DNA of 40,000 nucleotides from Chrysomallon squamiferum (GCA_012295275.1 CM022670.1:457501-497500); one strand, 5' to 3'. Positions 10,419-22,899 are shown, numbered from the stretch's first letter. The notes: generated by a model from the letters alone, not told the origin. Translations and numbers: made by a program.

Positions 10419-10876
10419 GGTCATTGAGGCTTACGTGCTATTTTATGGGAATAAATTCTCGCTTTCAGTATTCTAGTTAAAACGTTAATATTTTGAAAAT
10501 TATCCGAAAGCATCTGAAAGTACATGAGCTGTATATGTTATTCCATTCAACGAATTTTTTGCATCATTGTTTGTTCTTTGGTACCTTCCTTTTCATTTAT
10601 TTATTTACTTATTTTTGTTGGTGTTATCAATCAAATCAATCATACATATGAGTCAGTTTTCAGATCTGATCAACAAATCTGAATTTAATCAGGAACGGCT
10701 GAACCTATAGATTTAGTTTCTTCACAGAATGAAAGATCTGAAAACAAATCGACTCATATTGATCTCGCAATTCACAACAGAAAATGAAATATTCCAAACC
10801 TAATAAAAAAAAAAATAAAAAATAAAATAAATAACAATTTCATTCTAAGGCTACTGTATAGAAACGTTTTCAGATT

Positions 10877-10879
<3 letters not shown>

Positions 10880-10958
<79 letters not shown>
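10880..10958. repeat. (CT)n microsatellite
   Basis: A pure CT tract of about 78 bases. Downstream to 11470 the sequence is unique AT-rich DNA with a short TG/CATA patch at 11280-11380. Confidence 0.97.
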
Positions 10959-10961
<3 letters not shown>

Positions 10962-11470
10962 TCTCTGTATCTCCTTTGACTGTCTGTAAATTTAATGTTA
11001 GTGAATTACGTAGATATCTGATATTTGCGGTATTTGCATAATTTCACATTCCAAACATAAAAAAATAATTTATCAAATATTATGGTATCTGCCTCTTTAT
11101 TTATTTTTTATCCAAGGGAAACTGCATATAAATGATACTTTGCTGGTTAATCGATCTGAGTAGAGACAACACAATGAAGTAGTCATCATCATTGTAGAAA
11201 AGCCGACACTGATAACTGTGTTTATATGACTCTGTGTGTGGGTGTTTCAATGTATGTTTGTCTTTGAGGACGTATTTATATGTTCGAACTCATATATCTT
11301 CGAGTGTGTGTGTGTACATAAACGCATACATACATACATAACTACATACTTAACTGTTTGTGTGTGTGTGTGTGTGTGTTTATTTGTATATTGTTTAGAA
11401 ACAATGGATAAAAACGAATTCTGAACATTTTTTCAGTACATTAAAGACAGAGTTTTGCGTAGTCTTCGTT

Positions 11471-13356
11471 ACACTTAGTCTTACATACTAGATTTTCTGT
11501 CAAACACACTGAACACTATATTTAAAATATACTAACACACACAGAATGAATTTACTATCAGTTGAACATCAAATACTAATTTACAATATACTTACACATA
11601 CAAACTAGACTTTCTATCAAACACAACAAACACTACATTCACAATACACTTACACATACAAACTAGACTTTCTGTCAAACATTAAACACTACATTCACAA
11701 TACACTTACACATACAAACTAGACTTTCTATCAAACATTAAACACTACATTTACAATGCACTTACACACACAAACTAGACTTTCTGTCAAACACATTAAA
11801 CACTACATTCACAATACACTTACACATACAAACTAGACTTTCTGTCAAACATTAAACACTACATTCACAATACACTTACACATACAAACTAGACTTTCTG
11901 TCAAACACATTAAACACTACATTCACAATACACTTACACATACAAACTAGACTTTCTGTCAAACACATTAAACACTACATTCACAATACACTTACACATA
12001 CAAACTAGACTTTCTGTAAAACACAATAAACACTACATTCACAATACACTTACACATACAAACTAGACTTTCTGTCACACACATTAAACACTACATTCAC
12101 AATACACTTACACATACAAACTAGATTTTCTGTCACACACATTAAACACTACATTCACAATACACTTACACATACAAACTAGACTTTCTATTAAACACAT
12201 CAAACACTACATTCACAATACACTTACACATACAAACTAGACTTTCTGTCAAACATTAAACACTACATTCACAATACACTTACACATACAAACTAGACTT
12301 TCTGTCAAACATTAAACACTACATTCACAATACACTTACACATACAAACTAGACTTTCTGTCAAACATTAAACACTACATTCACAATACACTTACACATG
12401 CAAACTAGACTTTCTGCCAAACATTAAACACTACATTCACAATACGCTTACACATACAAACTAGACTTTCTGTCAAACACATTAAACACTACATTTACAA
12501 TACACTTACACATACAAACTAGACTTTCTATTAAACACATTAAACACTACATTCACAATACACTTACACATACAAACTAGACTTTCTATCAAACATTAAA
12601 CACTACATTCACAATACACTTACACATACAAACTAGACTTTCTATCAAACACATTAAACACTACATTCACAATACACTTACACATACAAACTAGACTTTC
12701 TATCAAACACTACATTCACGAACACTTACACATACAAACTAGACTTTCTATCAAACACAGTAAACACTACATTCACAATACACATACAAACTAGACTTTC
12801 TATTAAACACTTTCAAACACACTTACACATACAAACTAGACTTTCTATCAAACACTACATTCACAATACACTTACACATACAAACTAGACTTTCTATCAA
12901 ACACTACATTCAAACACACATACAAACTTTTCTATCAAACACTACATTCACAATACACTTACACATACAAACTAGACTTTCTATCAAACACAGTAAACAC
13001 TACATTCACAATACACTTACACATACAAACTAGACTTTCTATCAAACACTACATTCACAATACACTTACACATACAAACTAGACTTTCTATCAAACACTA
13101 CATTCACAATACACTTACACATACAAACTAGACTTTCTATCAAACACTTCAAACACTACATTCACAAAACTAGACTTTCTATCAAACACAAAACACTACA
13201 TTCACAATCAAACATACAAACTAGACTTTCTATCAAACACAAAACACTACATTCACAATACACTTACACATACAAACTAGACTTTCTATCAAACACTACA
13301 TTCACAATACACTTACACATACAAACTAGACTTTCTGTCAAACACTACATTCACAA
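11471..13356. repeat. Satellite-like tandem array, ~35 units of 48-58 bp
   Basis: The unit is ACTACATTCACAATACACTT, then ACACATACAAACTAGACTTT, then CTRTCAAACACATTAAAC, 58 bases in the full form. Counting the TAGACTTTCT core gives about 35 copies. Three length classes are seen: about 58 (AAACACATTAAAC), 54 (AAACATTAAAC) and 48-50 (spacer lost, AAACACTAC). The left edge (11471-11590) is decayed, with TAGATTTTCTG and one unit barely recognisable. The right edge stops sharply at unique GC-richer DNA. Unit variants are not randomly placed: most of the left part carries CTGTC and most of the right part CTATC. The units have no fixed repeat/unique-spacer alternation, so this is not a CRISPR. No open frame runs through it. 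Unequal exchange would explain the pattern. Confidence 0.95.
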
Positions 13357-13369
13357 CACGCTGCGTACA

Positions 13370-13690
13370 TCACTGGCTAACAGTGCACGTAATTAGCTGA
13401 CATGCAAGAATAAAAGCACGCAACACCTGGTCACTCTAATTGCTGCCTTTGTCCCTCGAACTTCGGGCTCGGGGCTTTGGTCTGCGCGCAGTGCAGGGTG
13501 GAAGAAAGAGAACAGGTGAACCCCGCCCGCACACAGCTTTGTGTGCAGAGAAAAACAATCACTTGTACTCATCAGTGCAGCTAACAGCATCGACGGGGTT
13601 TCCTTTTGTTACAGTAAATGCTCATCGATCCAAAGTGCAATTGTCAGCCGATTCCGCAGCGTGGATTTCCACGAACACACAAGATTAACG
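13370..13690. other. GC-rich island next to the satellite
   Basis: GC-rich sequence (GGGCTCGGGGCTTTGG, CCCCGCCCGCACACAG) with opposed open frames of 82 (plus, 13440-13688) and 65 codons (minus, 13393-13590), neither with a recognised domain. On the plus strand GGTTTCCTTTTGTTACAG (ending 13614) is an acceptor-like site, but no donor with a matching frame follows. Overlapping frames on both strands are expected where stop codons are scarce, so neither is called. A promoter/CpG patch, exon or mobile-element fragment are all possible. Confidence 0.3.
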
Positions 13691-13854
13691 GTTTTATGTG
13701 CATGATTTTTGCCGAGATGTTGTTGATACAAATTGCAGTGGCCTCCCAAATCAGCAGTTAAAACAACACCGGCGTTGTGTTCTAGTAACGTATTATTGTA
13801 GTTTAGATAAAAAAAAAAAAAAAACTCTATTGTTGTTACATTATTTTAAGACAT

Positions 13855-14440
13855 GAATGTATTGGTAACAATATTATACTGATACCTTATTACAGTTTAT
13901 AACTGATCGTGTACTGGTAGTAATATTATATTGATACCTTGTCACGTTACAATTTTGGTGCACTATTAGTGTAATATTAAACGTTGTCAGGTTACAGTTT
14001 TAGTGTACTGGTATAGTGATATTATACTGATATATTGTCACTTTCTCTATTTTGGTGTACTGTTTGTGTAATATTATATTGATACACTGTCACTTTACAG
14101 TTTTGATTTACTGGTATAGTAATATTATACACTGTCCCGATACCATTTTAGTGTACTGTTAGTGTAATATTATACATTGTCATGTTACAATTTTGGTGTA
14201 TTGTTAGTGTAGTATTATACATTGTCACGTTACAATTTTAGTGCAACGGTGTTGTGATATTATATCTATACACTGTCACGTTATAATTTTGGGGTACTAT
14301 TAATGTAATATTATGCATTGTCTGATTACAGTTTTTGTGTATTGGTATAGTAATATTGAACTGATATATTGTCACGTTACAACTTTGGTGCACTGGCGCA
14401 GTAATATTATACACTGTACTGTCAGAAGAGTGTCACTGAT
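13855..14440. repeat. Diverged ~50-61 bp minisatellite
   Basis: About eleven units built on GTAATATTATACTGATACAY, TTGTCACGTTACAATTTTGG and TGTACTGTTAGT. Shorter units lack the CTGATAC segment, giving about 51 bases. Identity between units is clearly lower than in the 11471-13356 array, so this array is older or has not been homogenised recently. Confidence 0.8.
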
Positions 14441-14484
14441 TTATTGTTACGTGTTAAACTGTCAGTCAATGAGGTTCACGCAAT

Positions 14485-14660
14485 GGATGGATGGATGGAT
14501 GGATGGTGGATGGATGTATGTATGGATGGATGGTGGATGGATGGATGGTGGATGGATGGATGAATAGATGGATGTGACGTATGTATGTATATATGTATGC
14601 ATGAAGACGTATAGGGATGTATATGTATATGTATGTATGTATTTAAGAATGTATGTATGT
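14485..14660. repeat. ATGG then TATG microsatellites
   Basis: ATGG units with recurring GGTGG interruptions (14485-14575), then TATG/TATA units to 14660. The 84-codon plus-strand frame ends in this repeat and is not called. Confidence 0.9.
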
Positions 14661-14689
14661 ATACTAAGAATATTAATAATCAGCCATCA

Positions 14690-15365
14690 TTTTAAAACGT
14701 AAAAAAAAAAAATAAAAAAAAAAATAACAACAACAAAGAACAAAAACAAAACAATAACAACAGCAAAAAACCCACCAAACAATACGAATTATGTAGTAAC
14801 TACACGTCTAACAATGCCCAGTGTTAATGCTATACACACACACACACGTAATTACCGGAAACTATTACTGCCAACTTAAACGAAACATTTCAGAAGAAGG
14901 AAGCTATTTGGTTTCTGCTGATATTGTGTGTATAAGTAATTAATATGTAAAATATTTTGTTTTCTGTGAACAATGCATCTATTGACGTCAACGTACGCCT
15001 ATAAAGTTAATCTCAAGAATTACTTTGTACATGTAATAGAGCAGAAACTTTATCTTTTGGATACAGTTCGTTCTCTTCCAGTGAACAGCATTCATAATCA
15101 ATCGTGTATTCGTGTGTGCTTGAGCTGTTATTGATGAAATAATATTTCTTAGGCAACTATTCTAGTTAATTCAATAATAATACCTATGGATATAAAAAAA
15201 AAAAAATGTGGCTTTTCTGTACTGATAATATGAGAAAAGAAACACGCCATAAATGGATCACGGAATCTGTTGTATGTCTTCAGCAAGAAAAATGGTTACA
15301 CCTTCGTAACCTTTAATAAACCAGACCTCAGTTTACGGGCTGGAAAGGAAATATACCAATCGGTT
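14690..15365. other. Unique AT-rich DNA with one CRE
   Basis: A-rich CAACAA-type sequence at 14700-14775, then unique DNA. TTGACGTCAA at 14982-14991 is a perfect palindrome with a full CRE core. No gene is seen. Confidence 0.4.
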
Positions 15366-15415
15366 CACTGAACAGGATTGATCTCGTGACCTACGAATCC
15401 ACTAGAGGGAGTTCT
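15360..15415 (-). mobile_element. tRNA-like fragment, possible SINE relic
   Basis: On the minus strand TAGTGGATTCGTAGG is followed by GTCACGAGATCAATCCTG. The GATCAATCC part (15375-15383) fits the pol III B-box consensus. No foldable cloverleaf or complete A-box is present, so this would be the decayed head of a tRNA-derived SINE and not a tRNA gene. The flank to 15690 is unique DNA with nothing else recognised. Confidence 0.3.
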
Positions 15416-15689
15416 TAATCACAGTAGTACATGCACTCCAGGACAACTGAGGGAGAATTCTTTGGTTCTTGAAATGCTGGGATGTGTTGAACTTTTCAAC
15501 TCGTCGTGTTGGATAACAGAATCGTTTCTTCAGCAAGGACAGTAAACAGAGACGGTCGAAGACTCTCAGCTGTTGTAGGAGCAGCCAGAGACAAATGAGG
15601 TCAAACAGTCAGAGTTTATGGATCATAACAAACGTTTATCAATACACAATACTGATTAAAGACAACTGAAAAATACCACTGCATTTGGT

Positions 15690-16075
15690 GTGTCTGTATG
15701 TATGTATGTATGAATGTATATTTGTATGTATGTATGTATAGGTGTATGTATGTGTATAGGTGTATGTATGTATGTATGTTTGTATGTATGTATGTATGTA
15801 TGCGTGTGTATGTGTGGATGGATGGATAGATGGATGAGTGTGTGTGTATGTGGATGGATGGATAGATGGATGATGTATGTATGTATGTATGTTTATATGA
15901 TTATGTAAATATGTATACGTATAAGTATGTGTGTGTTTGTGTGTGTACATATATATAAATGTATATGTATTTCACTGTTTGTTTGCGTGAGTGTGTTTGT
16001 TTGTGTACGTGTATGTATTTCACTGTTTGTGTGTGAGTGTGTGTGTCTGTATAATTATATATATGTAAGCGTGTA
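15690..16075. repeat. TATG / GGATG compound microsatellite
   Basis: TATG units with two nearly identical blocks of GTGGATGGATGGATAGATGG (near 15812 and 15849), so a longer unit has also been duplicated. TG and GTTTG units follow to 16060. Overlapping frames on both strands (103 and 64 codons) are repeat products. Confidence 0.92.
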
Positions 16076-16140
16076 TAATCTATGATGGAATCCAGTCCCA
16101 ACAACATTTATTTATTTATTTTCTTATTTAACTAATCTTC

Positions 16141-16193
16141 TAACACACTAACCCTGAACAGACTAACACTAACACACTAACACTGAACAGACA
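16141..16193. repeat. Short tandem duplication
   Basis: TAACACACTAACCCTGAACAG (16142 onward) is repeated as TAACACACTAACACTGAACAG about 29 bases on. The single AACCCT here is too isolated to be telomeric. Confidence 0.6.
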
Positions 16194-16199
16194 ATCCCT

Positions 16200-17290
16200 T
16201 GACGTGTGCCAGGCAGACGTGCTTGATCCTTTCAAAAGTCTTGATTAACTTTTTAAACTGTTGGTTTATCGACTGGTAATACCTTTACCAATCCCATTCA
16301 ATTATCTGCGTGCTAATGCCAGTATTAATTTACCTCTAACTCTCCAAGATTTAGATAAGATTTACAGTAGATGATGCGGATTAACTCAAGCTAATGATAC
16401 TTAATAAGGATTAATCGATAGTCATATTTCTATAGGCTTAAACTTTCGTCTTGTTATTTGATCGGGATTGACTTATACTGTTTGATTAAGACAAGAATTT
16501 GTTGTTAGATCTGGGATAATTAATTTTGTTTAGTCTGATATAACATTACACGGAGATGATTAATTTCACCGTACAGAGAGATCGGTAAAACGTATATATT
16601 ACTGACAAAATGCTACGTATATATGTATAAACGATAACGCATATACGTTCATATATGTGTGCGTATGTGTGTCTCTTCATGTGCATGTTTTAACAGCATT
16701 ATGCTCAACTTCTGCCACTGCATTTAATTGTATTTGTAAAATAACTATTTGATAGTGATGCTGTTTTGTTGTTGTTTTTTTAAATTATTTTTGAGAAATA
16801 GCATGATCTCCGCATCTACACTAGATGTAAAGAAAAACGCATCATCACAGACTTATTAATCTATTAGCATACTTTATCATTAGCAAAGTTTGTAATCTAT
16901 AAAAGAATAAAGTAATTACATATTTAGATAATCAGTTAACATCACCAGAGGTACGCTATAACAAGACACAAATGAAACAAGATTTTGGATTATACAAAAT
17001 TATCCGTATCTTCGATCAGTTTGGGGAATCTTAAACATTCTTTCCGAGCAGTCGTATTCATATGAAATAATCATTAATTTTTTTTTTTTTCAAATAGAAC
17101 CCTGAATGTTAAACGTGCGAAAATATCACGTTCGTGTTCTCTTTACAATAACACCGCAGTTAGAGTTCGTCTTCTTTACAGCGGCTGTTCCAGTCCTCAC
17201 GTGAAGAATGGCACAACTCGTTAATTATCCGGTTTCGGTCACAATTGTCGATCTTCGCTTAAGTTGTTAACAAATATATTAAAGTAGTTT
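16200..17290. other. Unique AT-rich DNA, no gene
   Basis: About 1.1 kb without microsatellites apart from short TATA/TATG patches near 16610-16680. No open frame, hairpin or convincing splice pair was found. Confidence 0.55.
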
Positions 17291-17297
17291 GTAGAGC

Positions 17298-17394
17298 ATG
17301 GATGATGATGATGATGATAAACGATATTCTGTTACTGCATTATTATTATTGTTAGTAGTAATAGTAGTAGTAGTAATAGTAATAGTAATAGTAA

Positions 17395-17428
<34 letters not shown>

Positions 17429-17800
17429 CTTTTTTTCTTATTATTTTTACTCTCTATATCCTTCAAAATCACAAAATCCTTCTTTTCCTTCATCATAACC
17501 ACGTTTTTCTTCAGCTTCCTCATCTTCTTCTTTTTTTTTCTTCTCTTTCTAATTCTTCCTTGTCAACATTATCACCACCATCACCATCACCACCATCACC
17601 ATCACCATCATCATAATCATTATTATCATATTCACCTTCTACTTCTTGGTCTTTCTTCATCTACTACCACTCGTCTTCCTGCTTATTTCTTTCATTCTTT
17701 TTTTTTAAAACAGCTTCTTTAATTCATCATCATCATCATCATCATCATCTTCTTCGTCTTCTTCTTCTTCTTTTTCCCTGATTTTATTTTCATCGTTTTT
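17298..17800. repeat. Trinucleotide-rich region (GAT, TAG/TAA, CAC/CAT, TCT)
   Basis: GAT at 17298-17318, TAG/TAA at 17353-17428, CAC/CAT at 17570-17630 and CAT/TCT at 17725-17772. Poly-Val and poly-Leu frames here are repeat products. Confidence 0.9.
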
Positions 17801-17999
17801 TTTATCACCGTGTACTACGCAATGTGCAGCTGGTTAACAATTCAGCGCGTGTAGCGATGTAATGCGGAGTTAATTACACAGAAATGTCAGAGTTGAGGTG
17901 GCAGGGACTGAGCCCCTCTTGTCGCGTTCACTTGGACTAAATTAACAGCTTGTGTCAATACCTGACACTCGCAGTGTCACAGAATATCTCATCTCGCTA

Positions 18000-18245
18000 C
18001 GTGAAGCCTAAAGCACAATAGTCACTTAGCGATTTACAGTAACGATTCGTACATGATACGACAAAGTGACTCGCAATGCATTTTCAAAAAAATAATATCA
18101 CCAACCATTTTGTAAAAATGAATTGTTTTTTTTTTTTAAATCACCAAACCACGTAGCAGTTTGTAAGAATGATTTGTATGTGATATGAAAACGTTACATG
18201 AAAAGTATTTTTAAAATATTATCAAATGATTTTTATTGAAAGAGT
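18000..18245. repeat. Diverged ~100-bp tandem duplication
   Basis: ACAGTAACGATTCGTACATG with following GATACGACAAAGTGAC (18040-18075) resembles TTTGTAAGAATGATTTGTAT with GTGATATGAAAACGTTACATG (18160-18200), each followed by A/T-rich sequence with AATATTATCA-like words. CACTTAGCGATTT near 18023 also occurs as GACTTAGCGATTT near 3726 in the foldback element, which hints at a shared repeat family. Confidence 0.35.
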
Positions 18246-18249
18246 AAGT

Positions 18250-18900
18250 AATTCTGGGAAAATGCGCGATCTCATGGTGCATAAAAGATATAAAGAAAAC
18301 AAAAATTAATGACCTCATATCATAGTTTATTATCATTCTTTATTATTAGCAATGTTTAGACTGTGAAGAAATCATTACCTGGAATTTTATTAAATATATA
18401 TGAAAATGTAACTTGAAAAACGTCATTATTAATAACTTAGATTATTTAGCTTTGTGTTTGTAAAATATCGCCATAGAAACACTTTAATTTACGTAGACTG
18501 ATCTATTTTCTGTTTGCTGAACAATGAACTAAGCAAGGCATTTTTACTTATTTAAAAAAAAAAAAAAAAAAAATTAAATACAATAACACATCCTGCATGC
18601 AAGAATTCGGTATTTCAAAAGTTTTCCCGAAAACAAATATAGGCGACCGTATAGGTCAATAGGCTACAAAGACACATTGTTTTGATCAAAGATGATAATC
18701 TATGCAATAATCTTTGATTATCCCTATCATGTGGTTAGCTAGGGACATTATAATTTTTAGTTGAAGAAAAATATTGATCATTTATTTTTGTTTGTGTTTT
18801 ATTTTAGGATATGAAGTGCAAATTAAAGTATTGATTTAGAAAATATCTAGAAAAAATTTAAATTCTACTTTTTGACTGTGAAACTTATTGCTTCAAAATT
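18250..18900. other. Unique AT-rich DNA, no gene
   Basis: An A tract at 18553-18573 and one degenerate X-box-like match (ATCGCCATAGAAAC, 18467-18480). Nothing else was seen. Confidence 0.5.
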
Positions 18901-18912
18901 TGAAATTTAAAA

Positions 18913-18913
18913 G

Positions 18914-18946
<33 letters not shown>

Positions 18947-19135
18947 TATTATTATTGTTATTGTTGTTTTTGTTGATGTTGTTTTCTATTATTATTATTA
19001 TTGTTACTATTACTACTACTATTTGTCACATCATTATTTTCTTCTTCTTATTATTATTATAACAAATAAATAAATAAATGAATAAACGGTTAAATAAATG
19101 AATAAATAAATGAATAAATAAATAAAATAAATTAG
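18913..19135. repeat. CAT/ATT triplets then AAAT/AATG units
   Basis: Pure CAT at 18913-18944, ATT/TTG/ACT triplets to about 19060, then AAAT and AATG units to 19130. From 19140 to 19860 the sequence is unique and holds no gene. Confidence 0.88.
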
Positions 19136-19869
19136 CAAAATTTTTGAATTACATATTTAGATATGAACTACTTATCTATTTTAATCAGTACTTAAGAATA
19201 AAAATACAATTTGTTCAAATAGAAACAACAACAACTACAACAACAAAAAAACCATAATTCAAAAAATCTAGAATGAGATAATTGAATTGACAGTTTATGT
19301 AATTTCCTCTCTCTCACGCGACATTTTTAAAATACTGACACATATTACAAGGAAGAGTCATTCTGGAGATCACCAGCTGACAGAAAAAAGAAACAACCAC
19401 ATGAAGCCAATGATTAAAAAGGTTTTTTTCTCAATACTCTTTTTCTCGTAGCGTCAAATCTTCGGGGAATTTTTTCTGCAGTGTCTTGACAATGATAGAT
19501 GTTTTTTGTTCTAAACTTTAATCTTTTATAGGAGTTCTTCAAACTGTTTCACGACCCGAGAGCAATCTATCAATCGAAATTAAACATGTAAAATTTCACT
19601 GTTTCTTCTCTGTCGCGCGCACTGGATACAGGAGGTGGGTGTTTGGAGAGAATCCATGTGGGAAATCTGCGTGAAAAAATCTTTCCCCTTGAAAATCGTT
19701 GATAAATTATGTCGAAAACGATCGAAAATTGGTCTTTGAAACACAATATCGATTAGGTTTTGAAATATGCGAACACTGACGAAAAAAAAAAAAAATAATA
19801 AAAAGAAGGATCAAAACAAATGTGTCTCGGACATTCATTAAGGATATCTGGGTTATTTGTAAAAGACAG

Positions 19870-20560
19870 ATTGTGGTTAGTATGTTAGAAAGTTACAGAG
19901 GGAAAAGGATTTAGTTTGTTCCAGATTATTTACTGTTGGCGTATTCGAAAGTTACTTAAGGACAACAGATGGAGGAATAAGCTATATATAACATTGTTAG
20001 TGAGTTAAAACGTTAATTAAAGAAATCATAAGTAATATGCTACAGATTACATTGTTAGTTGTTAGTAACATGCTACAGATTACATTGTTAGTGTGTTAGA
20101 AAGTTAGTTACGGACAAGACAAGTAACATGCTACAGATTACATTGTTAGTGTGTTAGAAAGGTAGAGAGAAGACAGGGTATAGCTTGTACTAAGTTGTGT
20201 TATTGTTAGAATGTTAGAGAATTAATTAAAAAAGAAGAGTGCATTTTGTACCTGACTGTGTTTGTGTTAGTGTGTTAGAAAGTCAGAGAGAAGATAGGGT
20301 GTAGTTTTTACTAACCTGTGTTATTGTTAGTTGGTTATTATTAGATAACTGGTTAGAAACAAGAGATGTTACTGTGAACTTGTTACAGTAAATTAGAAGT
20401 GGGGATGCAGTTTATGCTAGAATGCTCCATCGTTAATGTATAAGACGGTTAGTTAGTTTGAACTTTACTGTTTTTGTTAGCACGTTAGAAAGAAGAGAGG
20501 ATGTGTTTTGTATTCGACTGTGTTTTTGTTAGTATGTTAGGACAGATAAAATGCATTTAG
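19870..20560. repeat. Diverged minisatellite with GTTAG core
   Basis: Recurrent TTGTTAGTGTGTTAGAAAGT words, with CATGCTACAGATTACATTG twice near-identically (20039-20140), and looser copies every 60-110 bases to 20560. AGAGAGAAGAYAGGGTRTAG recurs near 20165 and 20287. The spacing is irregular, as in an old higher-order repeat. Confidence 0.65.
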
Positions 20561-20863
20561 TAATAAAATGTATTTATTTTTTATTTTTAATATATTTGAA
20601 AGAGGCACAAGATATTGTCTTAAACTGTTATTGTCAATATGTTAGAATGTAAGAGAGAATATAAATATATATATATATATTTTTTAATTTCTCTAATGAT
20701 CTCTGTGTAAGTTAACATCAGGAATCGATCCCAGTTTGATTCGATCAAAAAGTGTAACTGAGATAAATTGCTTGTGTTCTGTGTTTAAGATAAAAGTACA
20801 TCCGAGTAGTTTTATAATATGAACAATCAACCCCAAACCCTAAAGTAAGATTACACTATAATC

Positions 20864-21190
<327 letters not shown>

Positions 21191-21199
21191 ATCGTGAGT

Positions 21200-22080
21200 T
21201 TGGTATCACAAATATAATCGAAATAGGCTGCTCTAGTTATTGAGGTATTTTCTAACGTTTAATAATATTTGAAACACGTCTTTTCTGCAATGTTTTTTTT
21301 TTCTGGAAATTATTTTTTCTTCTTCTTCTTCTTTCTTTCTTTCTTAATTTTTAAATGTCGCTCTTTAAATATTATAAGAAAACATTTATTTTGTTGCTAT
21401 ACTCACAAGAATTCCTTCAATTTCTATCATTTCCGGTTTCTGTCATTTTCGATAGATCGGGACAATTGCTTTTTTGTTTTTTTTTCATTTGCAGCAAAGT
21501 GAATTTTGTGTGCACTTACTTCTCTTTTTCTACGATACGTACCAAGTAGCTCATTGTAACCGTCGTGACACAGATGTTTGGGCAGGAGATAACCAAATCC
21601 GTCACTGTTAGGAATTAGGCCTGGATCAGAAATAATTGCAATGATTTTGTTATTGCGATTACTGGAGTTTAGTGATATTTTTTTAAATATCTGTAACTGT
21701 TTTAGTATTAATTATATTATACGATAGATATGGAAATATATGAGGAGTGAGACTGTGATTCAATGATAATAACGAGTTTTAATGGTAATAAATATAATGA
21801 TGATGATCATAATAATAATAACAACCACACTGATATTTATAATTTAATGATGATAATGATGATGTTGACGATGATGATAATAATTCAAAATACTAAATAA
21901 AGTAAACAGACAAATAAATTCAATTATCAGTTCGATGACCTTCTTGCAGCGTTTTAAATCTCGGCTTTAATTTTAAAAAGTTCTGCATCTACTGACTCTA
22001 ACAAACAGGTCAATAAAACACCCATTAGACTCACTCTCGTACTTAGATTCAGTTTCATTTTATTTGCCGGCATCTTCAGC
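21200..22080. other. Unique AT-rich DNA, no gene
   Basis: TTC/TTTC units at 21318-21345, GAT/AAT triplets at 21775-21885. The two overlapping plus-strand frames at 21269-21549 are Phe-rich with no recognised domain. Confidence 0.5.
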
Positions 22081-22084
22081 CGTC

Positions 22085-22205
22085 GAATAAAAAGAAAATA
22101 TTCCTTCAAACAATGCTGTTCGCTGACATCGTTTTGCATCATACTAAATCCCTCCTTTATTTAAAGAGATCCGCCGAGGCCTTTTACATGCAAATATTGG
22201 CTTTA
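22085..22205. repeat. Dispersed octamer-containing element, copy A
   Basis: CTCCTTTATTTAAAGAGATC, CGCCGAGGCC and TTTTACATGCAAATATT match the two copies at 23.9-24.25 kb, and the upstream CAATGCTGTTCGCTGAC and TTGCATCAT also align. The shared part is about 95-120 bases. It holds an ATGCAAAT octamer (22188-22195), the POU-factor consensus. Confidence 0.6.
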
Positions 22206-22449
22206 CGACTGTACTATACAGCGTGGCGTTTAAGACTCCGCCGCGTTCGTCGGTTCATATTCTCGTGGTATTAACGTGTCACTTTGCTACTTTCCACATG
22301 CAAAAGAAGGATTCCGTAAAATAATCGCTGCGTTTTACGTCGTCTTTGGAAAGAATAATACAATAAAGAGAGACTTGAAGAAGCACTTTACAGTAAACAC
22401 TCTTGTCATCTTGTTAAACTGTTAACTTGGTAGTACAGAGATATAAGTG

Positions 22450-22680
22450 GGAAAAGATCATAACAACAATATTACTACAACTACAACTACAACTACTACA
22501 ACAACAACTACCACTAAAACAACAACAAAATAATAACAGTAAAAATAATAATAACAACACTATGTGTAACAAAAATAAGGAAGACGACAACAACAACAAC
22601 AATAATAAAGTGATAACAATAACAATAATTATCATCATTATCATAATCATTCATCACAATCATCATCATCATCATCAGTT
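22450..22680. repeat. ACA/AAC and CAT triplet-rich region
   Basis: ACA, AAC and AAT triplets at 22465-22600, CAT triplets at 22625-22675. Gln/Asn-rich and Leu-rich frames on the two strands are repeat products. Confidence 0.88.
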
Positions 22681-22812
22681 ATTATTTCACCGACCAGCGT
22701 CATTACACCTCTTTTGCTCGTAATTATCACATTCTGGGGTATTGTGCCTGCTATTAAACACACTGTTGTTGTGTCTCACGTGTTATGTAACACGGATGTT
22801 TTCTTCTTATAG

Positions 22813-22899
22813 GATCGCGCCGTGCACTCAGTTTGGATTTACAGAACATTGCATGCTGCAGTCCGGCTTGAATCTACAAAACCAAAATAGCTCAAGCAG
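22813..22899 (+). CDS. Candidate internal exon, unknown protein
   Basis: This is the best-formed exon in the window. The acceptor is TTTTCTTCTTATAG (AG at 22811-22812) and the donor CAAGCAG|GTGAGTTTTT (GT at 22900-22901) is a full consensus. The 87 bases between are GC-richer than the flanks. One forward frame is open throughout (start after one base, two bases left over). It begins IAPCTQFGFTEHCMLQSGLN and ends LQNQNSSS. The other two forward frames contain stops. An ATG at 22853 in the open frame could be the initiator, in which case the first 40 bases are 5' untranslated. No family is recognised from this short Gln/Asn/Ser-rich peptide. A 5' untranslated exon is also possible. Upstream exon candidates end at 6624 and 8619. 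Downstream exons are not identified. Confidence 0.5.

Noticed and set aside
11471-13356. CRISPR-like regular repeats
   Set aside because: The whole unit repeats without unique spacers, with length variants, in a eukaryotic sequence. It is a tandem satellite.
15639-16107. 103- and 68-codon His-Thr-Tyr-rich frames
   Set aside because: They are products of TATG/TG microsatellites.
16141-20842. AACCCT / AACCCTAAA words as telomeric repeats
   Set aside because: They are single occurrences (near 16149 and 20835), with no tandem telomere array.
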